Shown in pieces: positions 7,323-14,384 of a stretch of 23,992 bases of DNA. Position 1 is the first letter of the stretch, and every line of letters begins with the position of its first letter. This DNA is from Faecalicoccus sp. (lineage in GTDB: Bacteria; Bacillota_I; Bacilli_A; Erysipelotrichales; Erysipelotrichaceae): assembly GCA_017941505.1 (NCBI GenBank), contig JAGAWH010000187.1:1-23992 (forward strand), written 5' to 3'. The notes beneath the pieces were generated by a model. It saw nothing but the letters and a program-made list of their open reading frames with translations. It had not been told where the DNA came from and did no database searches. Made by a program: the position numbers and the translations under genes.

Positions 7323-8189
7323 ATGGCTTCCGTAACTAAAACAATGACAAAAGATGAAATCTTTCAATTAAAAGAATCCCTTTCCGGTATGATTCTAAAA
7401 ACTTCACAACCGGCCTATACGTATTATCAAATCAAACTGGAGGATTGTACGATTACCGCCTATACCAGCGGTAAGGTTGTATTCCAGGGGAAAGATCTAG
7501 GCTGGATGGAAGAAGAAACAGTCCCTGAACAAGAGCTGCCTTTTCCGATGGCCGGCAGCGATGAAGTCGGTACCGGTGACTATTTCGGACCGGTTGTGGT
7601 AGCTGCCTGTATTGTCGAAAAAGAAAATGAAAAAGTATTGAAGGCATTAGGAATCCACGATTCAAAACAGATTACCGATAATAAGATTAAGTTACTTGCA
7701 TCCGACATCAAAAAACTGTGTCCGCATTCCGTCTTGATTGTATCTCCGGATAAGTATAACCGGGTTCATAAATCTCACAATATGGTGGATATCAAATGCC
7801 TGCTGCACAATCAAGCTTATGTCAATTTAAGAAACAAAGGCTATGAGCTTCCGGAATTTATGGTGATTGACCAGTTTGTCTCCGAAAAAAACTATTACCG
7901 CTATCTATCTAAGGAAAAGGATGTCATTCAGAATATCCATTTTGAAACTAAGGCTGAAAATAAATATATCGCAGTAGCCTGTGCCAGCGTTCTGGCAAGA
8001 AATGCCTTCTTAGAATATTGGGAAAAGATGGAAGAAAGCTACCGATTTACCTTTGATAAGGGTTCCGGCACCAAAGTGGATGCGTGTGCCGCCAAATTTG
8101 TCAATCAGTTTGGATTTGAGAATTTAGGCAAAGTTGCCAAACTGCATTTTAAAAATACCGAGAAATTAAAAAGTGACGGTTTATTTTAA
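7323..8189 (+). CDS. rnhC: Ribonuclease HIII
   Basis: RNase HIII cuts the RNA strand of RNA-DNA hybrids. The 288-residue form starting at 7323 matches the usual length of about 300. It has an N-terminal TBP-like substrate-binding domain (about 1-75) and a catalytic domain opening with [14 protein letters not shown], in which D80 and E81 are the hallmark DE pair. HDSKQ and VIDQF segments follow, the latter with another metal-binding Asp. A start at 7233 would add 30 residues overlapping cvpA and lies upstream of the promoter, so I reject it. GGTG lies about 6 nt before the chosen ATG. The gene diverges from cvpA and converges with the dCMP deaminase gene, overlapping it by 9 bp. Confidence 0.93.
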   Translation: MASVTKTMTKDEIFQLKESLSGMILKTSQPAYTYYQIKLEDCTITAYTSGKVVFQGKDLGWMEEETVPEQELPFPMAGSDEVGTGDYFGPVVVAACIVEKENEKVLKALGIHDSKQITDNKIKLLASDIKKLCPHSVLIVSPDKYNRVHKSHNMVDIKCLLHNQAYVNLRNKGYELPEFMVIDQFVSEKNYYRYLSKEKDVIQNIHFETKAENKYIAVACASVLARNAFLEYWEKMEESYRFTFDKGSGTKVDACAAKFVNQFGFENLGKVAKLHFKNTEKLKSDGLF

Positions 8190-8202
8190 AACTGTCACTT
8201 TT
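8169..8202. terminator. Bidirectional terminator shared by rnhC and the dCMP deaminase gene
   Basis: AAAAGTGACGGTTT (8169-8182) pairs with AAACTGTCACTTTT (8189-8202): 14 pairs, one of them G-U, around a 6-nt loop. T-runs lie at both ends (TTTT on plus, TTTTT on minus). The hairpin lies inside the overlapping 3' ends of both genes. Confidence 0.75.
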
Positions 8203-8660
8203 ACTTCGGTTTTATATTGCAGCTGTACCAATTCTACCCCTGCATCTCTAAACATCTTCTTCGATGCGATATTGCCCTCAGTTCCATCGTATTTATCACT
8301 TTCATAAACCACGCATTTAATTCCGGATTGAATAATGGCTTTGGCACATTCATTGCATGGAAATAAAGATACATAGATCGTACATCCTTTTAAGGATTGG
8401 ATGCTGTTGAGGATGGCATTAAGCTCAGCATGTACCACAAAAGGATATTTTGTATCTAAAAAATCACCTTCCCTATCCCATGGATAGCTGTCATCGTCGC
8501 ATCCTCTTGGAAATCCATTGTAGCCAAGTCCAACAATGCGTTTATCCGCATTCACAATACAGGCACCCACCTGTGTATTGGGATCTTTTGAGCGAAGTGC
8601 GCTTAAATGAGCTACGCTCATAAAATACTCATCCCAACTTAATACATTTTTTCTTTTCAT
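8181..8660 (-). CDS. dCMP deaminase (ComEB family)
   Basis: This zinc enzyme converts dCMP to dUMP, feeding thymidylate synthesis. The 159 residues carry the cytidine-deaminase-fold site: H77-A-E79, supplying a zinc ligand and the proton-shuttling Glu, and PCNEC at 101-105, supplying two zinc cysteines. NTQVGA at 28-33 and [11 protein letters not shown] at 46-56 are typical of the dCMP subgroup. It resembles ComEB, whose gene lies in the competence operon of Bacillus. Here it is instead the third gene of the lspA-rluD operon, with an ATGA overlap with rluD and GGGGAGA six nt before the ATG. Confidence 0.94.
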   Translation of the reverse strand: MKRKNVLSWDEYFMSVAHLSALRSKDPNTQVGACIVNADKRIVGLGYNGFPRGCDDDSYPWDREGDFLDTKYPFVVHAELNAILNSIQSLKGCTIYVSLFPCNECAKAIIQSGIKCVVYESDKYDGTEGNIASKKMFRDAGVELVQLQYKTEVKVTVLK

Positions 8661-9574
8661 AAAGTTTCTCCCCGGCGAAGCTTTTCGAGCGCTTCACTGA
8701 ATATCGGCTCTAACGGTGCATTAAATTTCATCTTCTCTTTGGTGGTCGGATGAACAAATTCAATCGAACAGGCATGTAAGAGCTGTCCTTTGGTGTCAGG
8801 TTCATGACGGTATCCGTACTTTGGATCACCGGCAACCGGATGTCCGATATACTGCATATGGACACGAATCTGATGCGTTCTTCCCGTTTCAAGAGAACAG
8901 CGTACCAGTGCATAGTCTTTAAAGTTTTCTAAAACTGTAAACCTCGTAACGGCTTCTTTGGAATTTTTAGCAGTAACAGCCATCTTCTGGCGGTCTTTTT
9001 CATCTCTTCCGATCGGCGCATTGATCGTTCCGAATTCGTGGGCAAAAGGATGATGCACAATAGCCATATATTCACGATGACATGTCTTATCCTGAAGCTG
9101 TGCGCTGATCGCAGCATGTGCCTTATCATTTTTACATACAATCAAGAGTCCCGATGTATCTTTATCAATACGGTGCACGATACCCGGCCGCATTACGCCG
9201 TTGATTCCCGATAAATCGGTACAGTGATACATCAATCCATTGACCAAAGTTCCGGTATAATGACCGGGAGCAGGATGTACCACCAATCCCTTGGGCTTAT
9301 TGATCACAAGCACATCGCTATCCTCATAGACAATATCCAGATCCATTTTCTCCGGAAGGATTTCCGTGCTTTCTAATTCCGGGATCTCAATCTCTACAAC
9401 ATCTTCCATCTGCAGAGTATAACTGCCTTTGACCGGTACACCGTTTACTTTGATTTTTTGATCCGCAATCATATCGTGAATTCGTTTACGGGATGCATCC
9501 AAAACAGATGCTGCAGCTTTATCCACACGCATTCCCTGATACTTTTCATCTACTTGGAAGCTTGTTGTTTCCAT
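8657..9574 (-). CDS. rluD: RluD/YlyB-type 23S rRNA pseudouridine synthase
   Basis: The enzyme isomerises uridines to pseudouridine in structured RNA, most likely in 23S rRNA. Its 305 residues have an N-terminal S4 RNA-binding domain (about 14-62) and a RluA-family catalytic domain. The latter contains [14 protein letters not shown] at 92-105, HRIDKDTSG at 134-142 with catalytic D137, and later RTHQIRVHM and [10 protein letters not shown]. It overlaps the end of lspA by 25 bp, and AAGGAG lies 8-9 nt before the ATG. The lspA-rluD pairing is common in Bacillota. The exact target positions cannot be told from sequence, so the symbol is by family. Confidence 0.94.
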   Translation of the reverse strand: METTSFQVDEKYQGMRVDKAAASVLDASRKRIHDMIADQKIKVNGVPVKGSYTLQMEDVVEIEIPELESTEILPEKMDLDIVYEDSDVLVINKPKGLVVHPAPGHYTGTLVNGLMYHCTDLSGINGVMRPGIVHRIDKDTSGLLIVCKNDKAHAAISAQLQDKTCHREYMAIVHHPFAHEFGTINAPIGRDEKDRQKMAVTAKNSKEAVTRFTVLENFKDYALVRCSLETGRTHQIRVHMQYIGHPVAGDPKYGYRHEPDTKGQLLHACSIEFVHPTTKEKMKFNAPLEPIFSEALEKLRRGETL

Positions 9575-10050
9575 CTTTTCTTCTCCTTGTAGTCATCATA
9601 AGCCATACAGGCTAAAAGTAAGGCAAATCCAACAGTAATACATATATCGGCTACGTTAAATACCGGGAAATGCCAGCCAAATAAATTAAAACTGAAAAAA
9701 TCGCACACAAATCCCAATCGGATGCGGTCAATAAAATTACCGATGGCTCCCGAGATAATCAGAGAAATTAAAACACGATACCGTAAATCACGCATCTTTA
9801 TGAAGGCTCCAATCAAAACAGCCAGCGCCGCAATCGTTACAATGGAAAAAAACCAGATGCCAAATCCCTCAAACAAGCTGAATCCCGCACCTGTATTTTT
9901 AACATACGTGATATTAAAAAAATTATGGATAATTTCGATGGTTTGGTACTCTTTCATCGTACTCATAATGCACCATTTGGTCCATTGATCGAGAAATAAT
10001 GTGATCGCTATTACGAGTCCGGAAACCACAATTGTTCCTTTATCTTTCAC
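9550..10050 (-). CDS. lspA: Lipoprotein signal peptidase (signal peptidase II)
   Basis: LspA cleaves the signal peptide of prolipoproteins after lipid modification, within the membrane. The 166 residues contain four hydrophobic helices and the conserved blocks DQWTKW at 21-26, NTGAGFS at 52-58, GNFIDRI at 104-110 and FNVAD at 131-135. D108 and D135 are the catalytic aspartates. The start is GTG with AAAGGGG about 8 nt upstream. It is the first gene of lspA-rluD-dCMP deaminase. At least one substrate is encoded in this window, the lipoprotein at 22821-23717. Confidence 0.96.
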   Translation of the reverse strand: MKDKGTIVVSGLVIAITLFLDQWTKWCIMSTMKEYQTIEIIHNFFNITYVKNTGAGFSLFEGFGIWFFSIVTIAALAVLIGAFIKMRDLRYRVLISLIISGAIGNFIDRIRLGFVCDFFSFNLFGWHFPVFNVADICITVGFALLLACMAYDDYKEKKRWKQQASK

Positions 10051-10090
10051 AAATGCCGCCCCTTTCTGATATGAAGTTCAGCTAATTTGC

Positions 10091-10119
10091 ATATTACGAT
10101 ATCTTTTTCATCTGGTCAA
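10091..10119 (-). promoter_or_regulatory. lspA: Promoter of the lspA operon
   Basis: On the minus strand TTGACC (10119-10114), 17 bp, then TAATAT (10096-10091). It lies about 40 nt from the lspA start and directly downstream of the LRR gene terminator. Confidence 0.62.
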
Positions 10120-10121
10120 TC

Positions 10122-10144
10122 AAAAAAATCCCTCGGATGAGGGA
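10122..10144 (-). terminator. Terminator of the LRR gene
   Basis: On the minus strand TCCCTC-ATCC-GAGGGA forms a 6-bp stem with a 4-nt loop, followed by TTTTTTT. It begins 6 nt past the LRR stop codon. Confidence 0.88.
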
Positions 10145-10150
10145 CTTGTA

Positions 10151-11593
10151 TTACTCGGTAAACTTTTCGTAATACTGCATACTTTCAAGGACGGAAGTAT
10201 CCGCAATCGGGTTTTCATCCAAGCGAAGTGCCTGCAGTAATTCTAAATCCTTTAACGGCGTTACATCTGTGATGTAGTTTGCCTTTAAAGTCAATGAACG
10301 TAAGAAGATCAAATGAGATAACGGTGTTAAATCCGTAATCGCATTATGGTCTAAGCGCAGATATGAAATATATTTCAAATTCGTTAACGGTGTCAAATCG
10401 GTAATCAAGTTGTTGTAAAGATCCAAAGATACGAGATCTTCTAAACCGGCAAGTGATTTCAGATCGGAAACGTTGTTGTTTTCAAGAGATAAAATCGCAA
10501 GCTGTTTCATATCTTTCAAGCACTTGATATCTTTTACCGAGTTATTACCTACATTGAGCGCAACCATTTTCTTCATTGGCTTCAAAATCGAAATATCGTC
10601 GATACAGTTGTTGTAGAGATCCAGGCGGACAAGCTTCTTTGCGTTTTTCAAGAAATCAATATTCTTCAGTAAGCAGAAACGTCCGTTGAAGTCTTCCAAA
10701 TCAGAAACGTTGGTAAACTTCTCCATATTCATTAATTTATTCTTGGATACATTGAGTACACGCAGATCCTTAATATTGTTTAATAAAGACATATCCTTGA
10801 ATCCGGTCTGTTCCATCTTCAACTCTTCGAGCTTATCCAAATCCGTCAAGAATTTGAAGTTTTCCAATTTATTCCATGAGATATCCAATTTTTCCAGCTT
10901 AGGGAATTTTGACAACAATGTGTAATCTTCAATATATGGGCAATTGGAGATGTTCAAGGATTTCAAATTCTTCATTGCCAGAAGCGGAGAAATATCGCTC
11001 ATCAAATTGGTAGAAAGATTTAATTCCTCAACAGAAGAAAGATAAGATAAATCCTCAATATGGAATAAACGCATTCCGGACATGTTCAGCTTCTTCAGCT
11101 CTTTTAAAGTGCCTAAGATTGCGAATCCAAATGGACCGTTTTCCGTATTGATGCTCAGCTCTTTCAATTTGCGGCAGCGAATCAAGTACTCTAATGAGTC
11201 GATCTTTGCACGTTCAAGGTTCAAGTATTCCAGATCGATCATAGCGGCGATACTGGAAACATCCATAGTAAATAATTTGTTTCGGGAGATATTTAACCGT
11301 TTTAACTGACGGAATCCGTGTAATGGCTGAATATCTCGCAAGTGATTTCGGGAAACATCGAGATTTTCAAGGTTTCTCAATCCTTTGATTGGATCTAAGC
11401 TCTCTAGATTATTATCAGAAACATTCAAAGTTTCCAGGTTTTCCGCATACTCCAATCCTTCTAGTGTGCTAATTCCGTGACCCGGAGCTTCCAAGCGAAT
11501 CAAATCCAGCATCGTTTCCGGAGTAACTTCTTCCGGCTTAATACGCAAGGTACGGGCAACGACTTCACTTAACGCCTCATCTTTAATTAGCAT
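10151..11593 (-). CDS. Cytosolic leucine-rich-repeat protein (internalin/SDS22-type repeats)
   Basis: The 480-residue protein is a solenoid of about 19 LRRs of 22 residues, from residue 53 to near the end. They follow LxxLxLxxNxIxDLxPLxxLxx, the SDS22-like class found in internalins. The last units, with NxITDLTPL, are closest to consensus. Residues 1-52 (ALSEVVARTLRI, then LEGLEYAEN) resemble the capping segment that precedes LRRs in internalins. There is no signal peptide, membrane helix or LPXTG, and the protein ends five residues after the last repeat. A cytosolic protein-binding scaffold is therefore the likeliest role; partner unknown. The start has AAAGGAGG about 8 nt upstream. The gene is monocistronic, with its own terminator and a TATAAT at 11632-11637. 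Confidence 0.85.
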   Translation of the reverse strand: MLIKDEALSEVVARTLRIKPEEVTPETMLDLIRLEAPGHGISTLEGLEYAENLETLNVSDNNLESLDPIKGLRNLENLDVSRNHLRDIQPLHGFRQLKRLNISRNKLFTMDVSSIAAMIDLEYLNLERAKIDSLEYLIRCRKLKELSINTENGPFGFAILGTLKELKKLNMSGMRLFHIEDLSYLSSVEELNLSTNLMSDISPLLAMKNLKSLNISNCPYIEDYTLLSKFPKLEKLDISWNKLENFKFLTDLDKLEELKMEQTGFKDMSLLNNIKDLRVLNVSKNKLMNMEKFTNVSDLEDFNGRFCLLKNIDFLKNAKKLVRLDLYNNCIDDISILKPMKKMVALNVGNNSVKDIKCLKDMKQLAILSLENNNVSDLKSLAGLEDLVSLDLYNNLITDLTPLTNLKYISYLRLDHNAITDLTPLSHLIFLRSLTLKANYITDVTPLKDLELLQALRLDENPIADTSVLESMQYYEKFTE

Positions 11594-11631
11594 AAGGAAA
11601 ATCCTCCTTTATATAGTATTCTGTTAGTTCT

Positions 11632-11637
11632 ATTATA
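11632..11637 (-). promoter_or_regulatory. -10 box of the LRR gene
   Basis: A perfect TATAAT on the minus strand, about 40 nt before the ATG, leaving room for a short leader with AAAGGAGG. The -35 at 17 bp is weak (TAGTTA). A TTGATA lies 21 bp away, which is too far for a normal promoter. Confidence 0.5.
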
Positions 11638-11738
11638 TAAAAAAAGTTGTTTAATAACTATCAATTTTTATAAAAAATGTTCGTGTGAAACGTCAACTTT
11701 TTAAGTCTTCGAAATATTTACAATTCATTTATTTTAAA

Positions 11739-11767
11739 TGGACAAAATTATATAAATGAGTTAAAGT
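11739..11767 (+). promoter_or_regulatory. Candidate promoter and leader of the cold-shock gene
   Basis: TGGACA (11739-11744), 17 bp, then TAAAGT (11762-11767). A TATAGT at 11771-11776 is an alternative -10. Either leaves an AT-rich 5' leader of roughly 60-70 nt before the gene, as is usual for csp mRNAs. The rest of the 249-bp gap (11594-11842) is very AT-rich; I see no further gene in it. Confidence 0.4.
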
Positions 11768-11842
11768 TTATATAGTAATTATTTTAATCTACTTAACAGT
11801 TTTTTTACAAAATAATCGCATGGTTAGGAGGAGTGATAACTT

Positions 11843-12046
11843 ATGTTTACAGGAAAAGTAAAATGGTTCAGCCCGGAAAAAGGATGGGGCTTTATTATCG
11901 GTGAAGACGGAAAAGATATTTTTGTGCATTACAGCTCAATTCAGGCCGACGGATTCAGAACTCTGGAAGAAGGCCAGGTTGTAGAATATGAAATTATCGA
12001 AGGTGACCGAGGAAAACAGGCTGTAAATGTCAAAGTAAAGGCCTAG
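11843..12046 (+). CDS. csp: Cold-shock protein, CspA/CspB family
   Basis: A 67-residue single cold-shock domain, full length for the family. RNA-binding motif RNP1 is KGWGFI at 13-18, followed by RNP2 DIFVHYS at 25-31. It opens with the typical [14 protein letters not shown]. These proteins bind single-stranded RNA and DNA and keep mRNA unfolded. The ribosome binding site TAGGAGGAG is very strong. The gene is monocistronic, with an AT-rich leader and a terminator right behind. Confidence 0.97.
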   Translation: MFTGKVKWFSPEKGWGFIIGEDGKDIFVHYSSIQADGFRTLEEGQVVEYEIIEGDRGKQAVNVKVKA

Positions 12047-12054
12047 TACTTAAA

Positions 12055-12080
12055 AGAAGCGTAAATTTGCGCTTTTTTTT
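12055..12080 (+). terminator. Terminator of the cold-shock gene
   Basis: AAGCG/CGCTT stem around an 8-nt loop (12057-12074), ending in a run of eight T to 12080. It separates csp from the HD-domain gene. Confidence 0.78.
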
Positions 12081-12118
12081 CGCTCACTGCGAAGGTAAAA
12101 TGACTTTGAGGAAACAAT

Positions 12119-12580
12119 ATGCAGCGATATGAAATTGTCAAAGACTATGTCTACAGTCAATATTTAAAGATTTATAACACCGCAATCAAGCAGCATGCGA
12201 TTGTCCATACCGCAATGGTTGATTCTAATGCCGCATTACTTGCGATAAAGCGAAATCAAGATGTGGAGCTGGCCAAGATTGCAGCTCTGCTTCATGACTA
12301 TGCCCAATTTGTAGAAAACTGTCCCCATTCCAAACATGCACAGCTATCGGCTGAATTTGCGCAAAAATATTTATCTGAAGTTGGATTATTTTCAGATGAA
12401 GAAATTCAAATGGTAAGCGAAGCCATTTTGCTCCACTCCAACAAGGATCAAATCGATTCGGATTTCTGTGAAATAATAAAAGATGCCGATGTTATGGCGC
12501 GCTTCTTAGAAGACCCTGATTCAAAGATGAGTCCTTCCAAAGAAAAGCGGTGGCATAAGATCAGCACCCAGAATTTTTAA
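12119..12580 (+). CDS. HD-domain phosphohydrolase
   Basis: A 153-residue compact HD domain: H30, H59-D60 (LLHDYA), H106 (LLHSN) and D122 (KDADVMARF) form the metal site in the order expected. Small HD proteins of this kind hydrolyse nucleotides or other phosphoesters, and YqeK-like enzymes are among the relatives. The substrate cannot be told from sequence. The start has TGAGGA 6-7 nt upstream. No clear separate promoter is visible; a TAAAAT at 12096-12101 lacks a good -35, so it may depend on read-through from csp. Its 3' end overlaps the opposing 351-codon gene by 4 bp. Confidence 0.85.
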   Translation: MQRYEIVKDYVYSQYLKIYNTAIKQHAIVHTAMVDSNAALLAIKRNQDVELAKIAALLHDYAQFVENCPHSKHAQLSAEFAQKYLSEVGLFSDEEIQMVSEAILLHSNKDQIDSDFCEIIKDADVMARFLEDPDSKMSPSKEKRWHKISTQNF

Positions 12581-13632
12581 TAATCGGTATGAAGCGATTG
12601 ATAATACAGCTCAACATTGAGCTGTTTTTTTAATTGATTAAAAGCTCTTAGAAAGCGTTCTTTATCAAATACGATCCAGTCAATATAAGAATAGCTCTTA
12701 CCGATGGCTCCGCCGATCACCTTAGCTACATTGAGCTTGGAAATTGCCTCATCCAGCTTGTGTGAAAGCTCCTGGCGGTAGATCGCATCCTCTTTCGAAT
12801 TAAACTGGTTATTAAAATAGATAAAGCCGAATTCTCCATCTTTAACGGCAAGATCTTTTAATACATCCTCTTTATGTTCAACGGTTTCCTCGATCAAAAG
12901 CGGATGGGTCGTAAAGATAAATTTCATATCCTTGCGAAGTGAATCGCTGGCGATATCCTGGATTGGCTGATAGACAGAATAGATATCCATCGGTGTCCGG
13001 TATTCCTTCCAATGATTTTTTTCCACGACATCCATAACCGTTTCATAAAAATCAACCATGCTGCAAAACCGGGAATCCTTTTCAGGCGCATCCAGATAAT
13101 CGATATGCGACATGTAAGCTTCATAGGCACATTCACCTAAGGCAAGCTCTAAAAGATACATGCTCATTTCTTTTTTGTGTTCGGTATTATCGATTAAGCT
13201 GTACCCCGGACAATATACCTTTGCCTCAATGGATTCTGAATTCGGGACCATCTTCCAGAATACATAAAAATCAGAGATGTTGTAGACGGAATCTTTGATC
13301 TGCACCTGTGCCTGTACTGCTTTTTGGGAAAGCGGTGGCAGACTGGCATTGATGATCCAGTTTCTCTTGATTGAGGAAGGCGCTTCATTAACCATCATCG
13401 CTGCCAGATATTGACTGGTCTTATTCGGTCCGGTATCAAAGGTCATCTCATATTCCGAATATAAATTTTCCACAAAGAAATGGCACCCGGAAATCTCTAA
13501 AACACGGCGGTCTAATTCCTCTACGATATCGTTTAGCTGTTCATAATCCTGTGTTGCCAGACACTCCTTCAGAGTTTTTTCAACACGTTCAAAATGTCTC
13601 CAGAAATCTTTGGCGTTGGTTAGCGCACTCAT
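12577..13632 (-). CDS. Conserved-looking protein of unknown function, 351 residues
   Basis: I do not recognise this family. The protein is soluble by composition: no signal peptide, no long hydrophobic segment, acidic overall. Visible traits are a helical, charged N-terminus (residues 1-50), and CHFFVENLYSEYEMTFDTGP at 50-69, which leads into NKTSQYLAAMM. A central region carries KVYCPGYSLID. The C-terminal part has KVIGGAIGKSYSYIDWIVFD near 305-324, which looks like a folded core motif. It begins 1 nt after the stop of the SGNH hydrolase gene, with GAGGGG at the junction, so the two are translationally coupled and probably act together. The plus-strand terminator of the HD gene lies inside its last codons. 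Confidence 0.8.
   Translation of the reverse strand: MSALTNAKDFWRHFERVEKTLKECLATQDYEQLNDIVEELDRRVLEISGCHFFVENLYSEYEMTFDTGPNKTSQYLAAMMVNEAPSSIKRNWIINASLPPLSQKAVQAQVQIKDSVYNISDFYVFWKMVPNSESIEAKVYCPGYSLIDNTEHKKEMSMYLLELALGECAYEAYMSHIDYLDAPEKDSRFCSMVDFYETVMDVVEKNHWKEYRTPMDIYSVYQPIQDIASDSLRKDMKFIFTTHPLLIEETVEHKEDVLKDLAVKDGEFGFIYFNNQFNSKEDAIYRQELSHKLDEAISKLNVAKVIGGAIGKSYSYIDWIVFDKERFLRAFNQLKKQLNVELYYQSLHTDY
12606..12631 (+). terminator. Terminator of the HD-domain gene
   Basis: ACAGCTCAA (12606-12614) and TTGAGCTGT (12617-12625) form a stem closed by a 4-nt loop, followed by a T-run to 12631. It lies within the coding sequence of the convergent gene, 26 nt past the HD stop. Confidence 0.8.
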
Positions 13633-13633
13633 C

Positions 13634-14302
13634 TTATCCCCTCACCTTTTGAACCAGTTTTTTTACACCGGTTGTTTCTTCATATTCACTTAATTTCTTT
13701 AATAAGGCTTTTGCCAAAAGTTTATGGCCTTCTTCATCCAGATGAATGCCATCGGATTCTCTACCCATGCATACGTCTTCCGTTTCAAAATAATCCACGT
13801 TGTATGCCTTGGCAGCATTGGCCAGATATTTGCCTGCCTTCTCCATGATTGTAAATCCTTCTTTACCGAAATTGAGTTTCGTTCTGCGGCAGTTAATATA
13901 GGCCGGATTCATCTTCGGAGGACGCACGATCAAAATCTTAGGCTGCGGATAATCTTTATATAAAGAAGGATCCATAACCTTATCCAGGAGAGTTCGCATC
14001 TGTTTATCTACCGATAATACATTGGTGGCATACATCCGTTTGGCATCGTTTGTTCCTAACATAATCACAATCAGATCAAGAGGAAGCTGTGAACGGATCA
14101 CCATCTGGACGGTTTTTGCCCCATTGCGTCCTTCTTCATAAGGATCATCATGACAGCACGTTCTGCCGGGAAGTCCCTCTTCGACAATTTCCCATTTCGG
14201 TTTGGCATTTTGAATTCGCTTTGTAAAGCGGTTATCATAACGAAGTCTTGTATCCGAGTTAAATCCCCAGGTGTTACTGTCACCATAAAACATGATTCGC
14301 AT
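13634..14302 (-). CDS. SGNH/GDSL hydrolase
   Basis: A 222-residue SGNH hydrolase, intracellular (no signal peptide). Block I is FYGDSNTWG at 5-13 with the nucleophile Ser. The block II Gly is in EEGLPGRTCCHDD, block III is LGTNDAKR near 82-89, and block V is DGIHLDEEGH, with the catalytic Asp and His. The early sequence GDSNTWGF followed by R-x-R-Y is typical of the arylesterase/acetyl-esterase branch, which removes acyl groups from sugars or small esters. It is followed at 1-nt distance by the 351-codon unknown gene. AAAAGGAG lies about 8 nt before the ATG. It lies behind the suf operon, separated by a hairpin. Confidence 0.9.
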   Translation of the reverse strand: MRIMFYGDSNTWGFNSDTRLRYDNRFTKRIQNAKPKWEIVEEGLPGRTCCHDDPYEEGRNGAKTVQMVIRSQLPLDLIVIMLGTNDAKRMYATNVLSVDKQMRTLLDKVMDPSLYKDYPQPKILIVRPPKMNPAYINCRRTKLNFGKEGFTIMEKAGKYLANAAKAYNVDYFETEDVCMGRESDGIHLDEEGHKLLAKALLKKLSEYEETTGVKKLVQKVRG

Positions 14303-14318
14303 TTTTGTATCTCCTTTT

Positions 14319-14347
14319 AAAAAGGGCAGCAGGGATCTTCCCTCTGC
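14319..14347 (-). terminator. Terminator or attenuator behind sufB
   Basis: On the minus strand GCAG-AGGGA, loop AGA, TCCCT, a bulged G, then CTGC gives a 9-bp stem, followed by CC and TTTTT. The T-run abuts the ribosome binding site of the SGNH gene (AAAAGGAG), so any transcript reading into that gene carries this hairpin. Confidence 0.65.
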
Positions 14348-14355
14348 ACCTTTAT

Positions 14356-14384
14356 ATTTTATCCGATTGAATCACTCATATCCA
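14356..14384 (-). promoter_or_regulatory. Possible promoter for the SGNH hydrolase pair
   Basis: On the minus strand TGGATA (14384-14379), 17 bp, then TAAAAT (14361-14356), the -10 overlapping the sufB stop codon. If used, the mRNA would start upstream of the hairpin at 14319-14347. Confidence 0.38.

Noticed and set aside
10686..11309. Serine/phenylalanine-rich plus-strand frames within the LRR gene
   Set aside because: They are antisense shadows of the leucine-rich repeats, with no start signals.
10151..11593. DNA-level tandem repeat in the LRR gene
   Set aside because: Repetition is at the protein level only; the 66-nt units differ too much for a recent array.
11641..11842. Small RNA or riboswitch in the AT-rich gap before the cold-shock gene
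   Set aside because: No convincing fold or terminator was seen; the stretch is explained as promoters and the csp leader.
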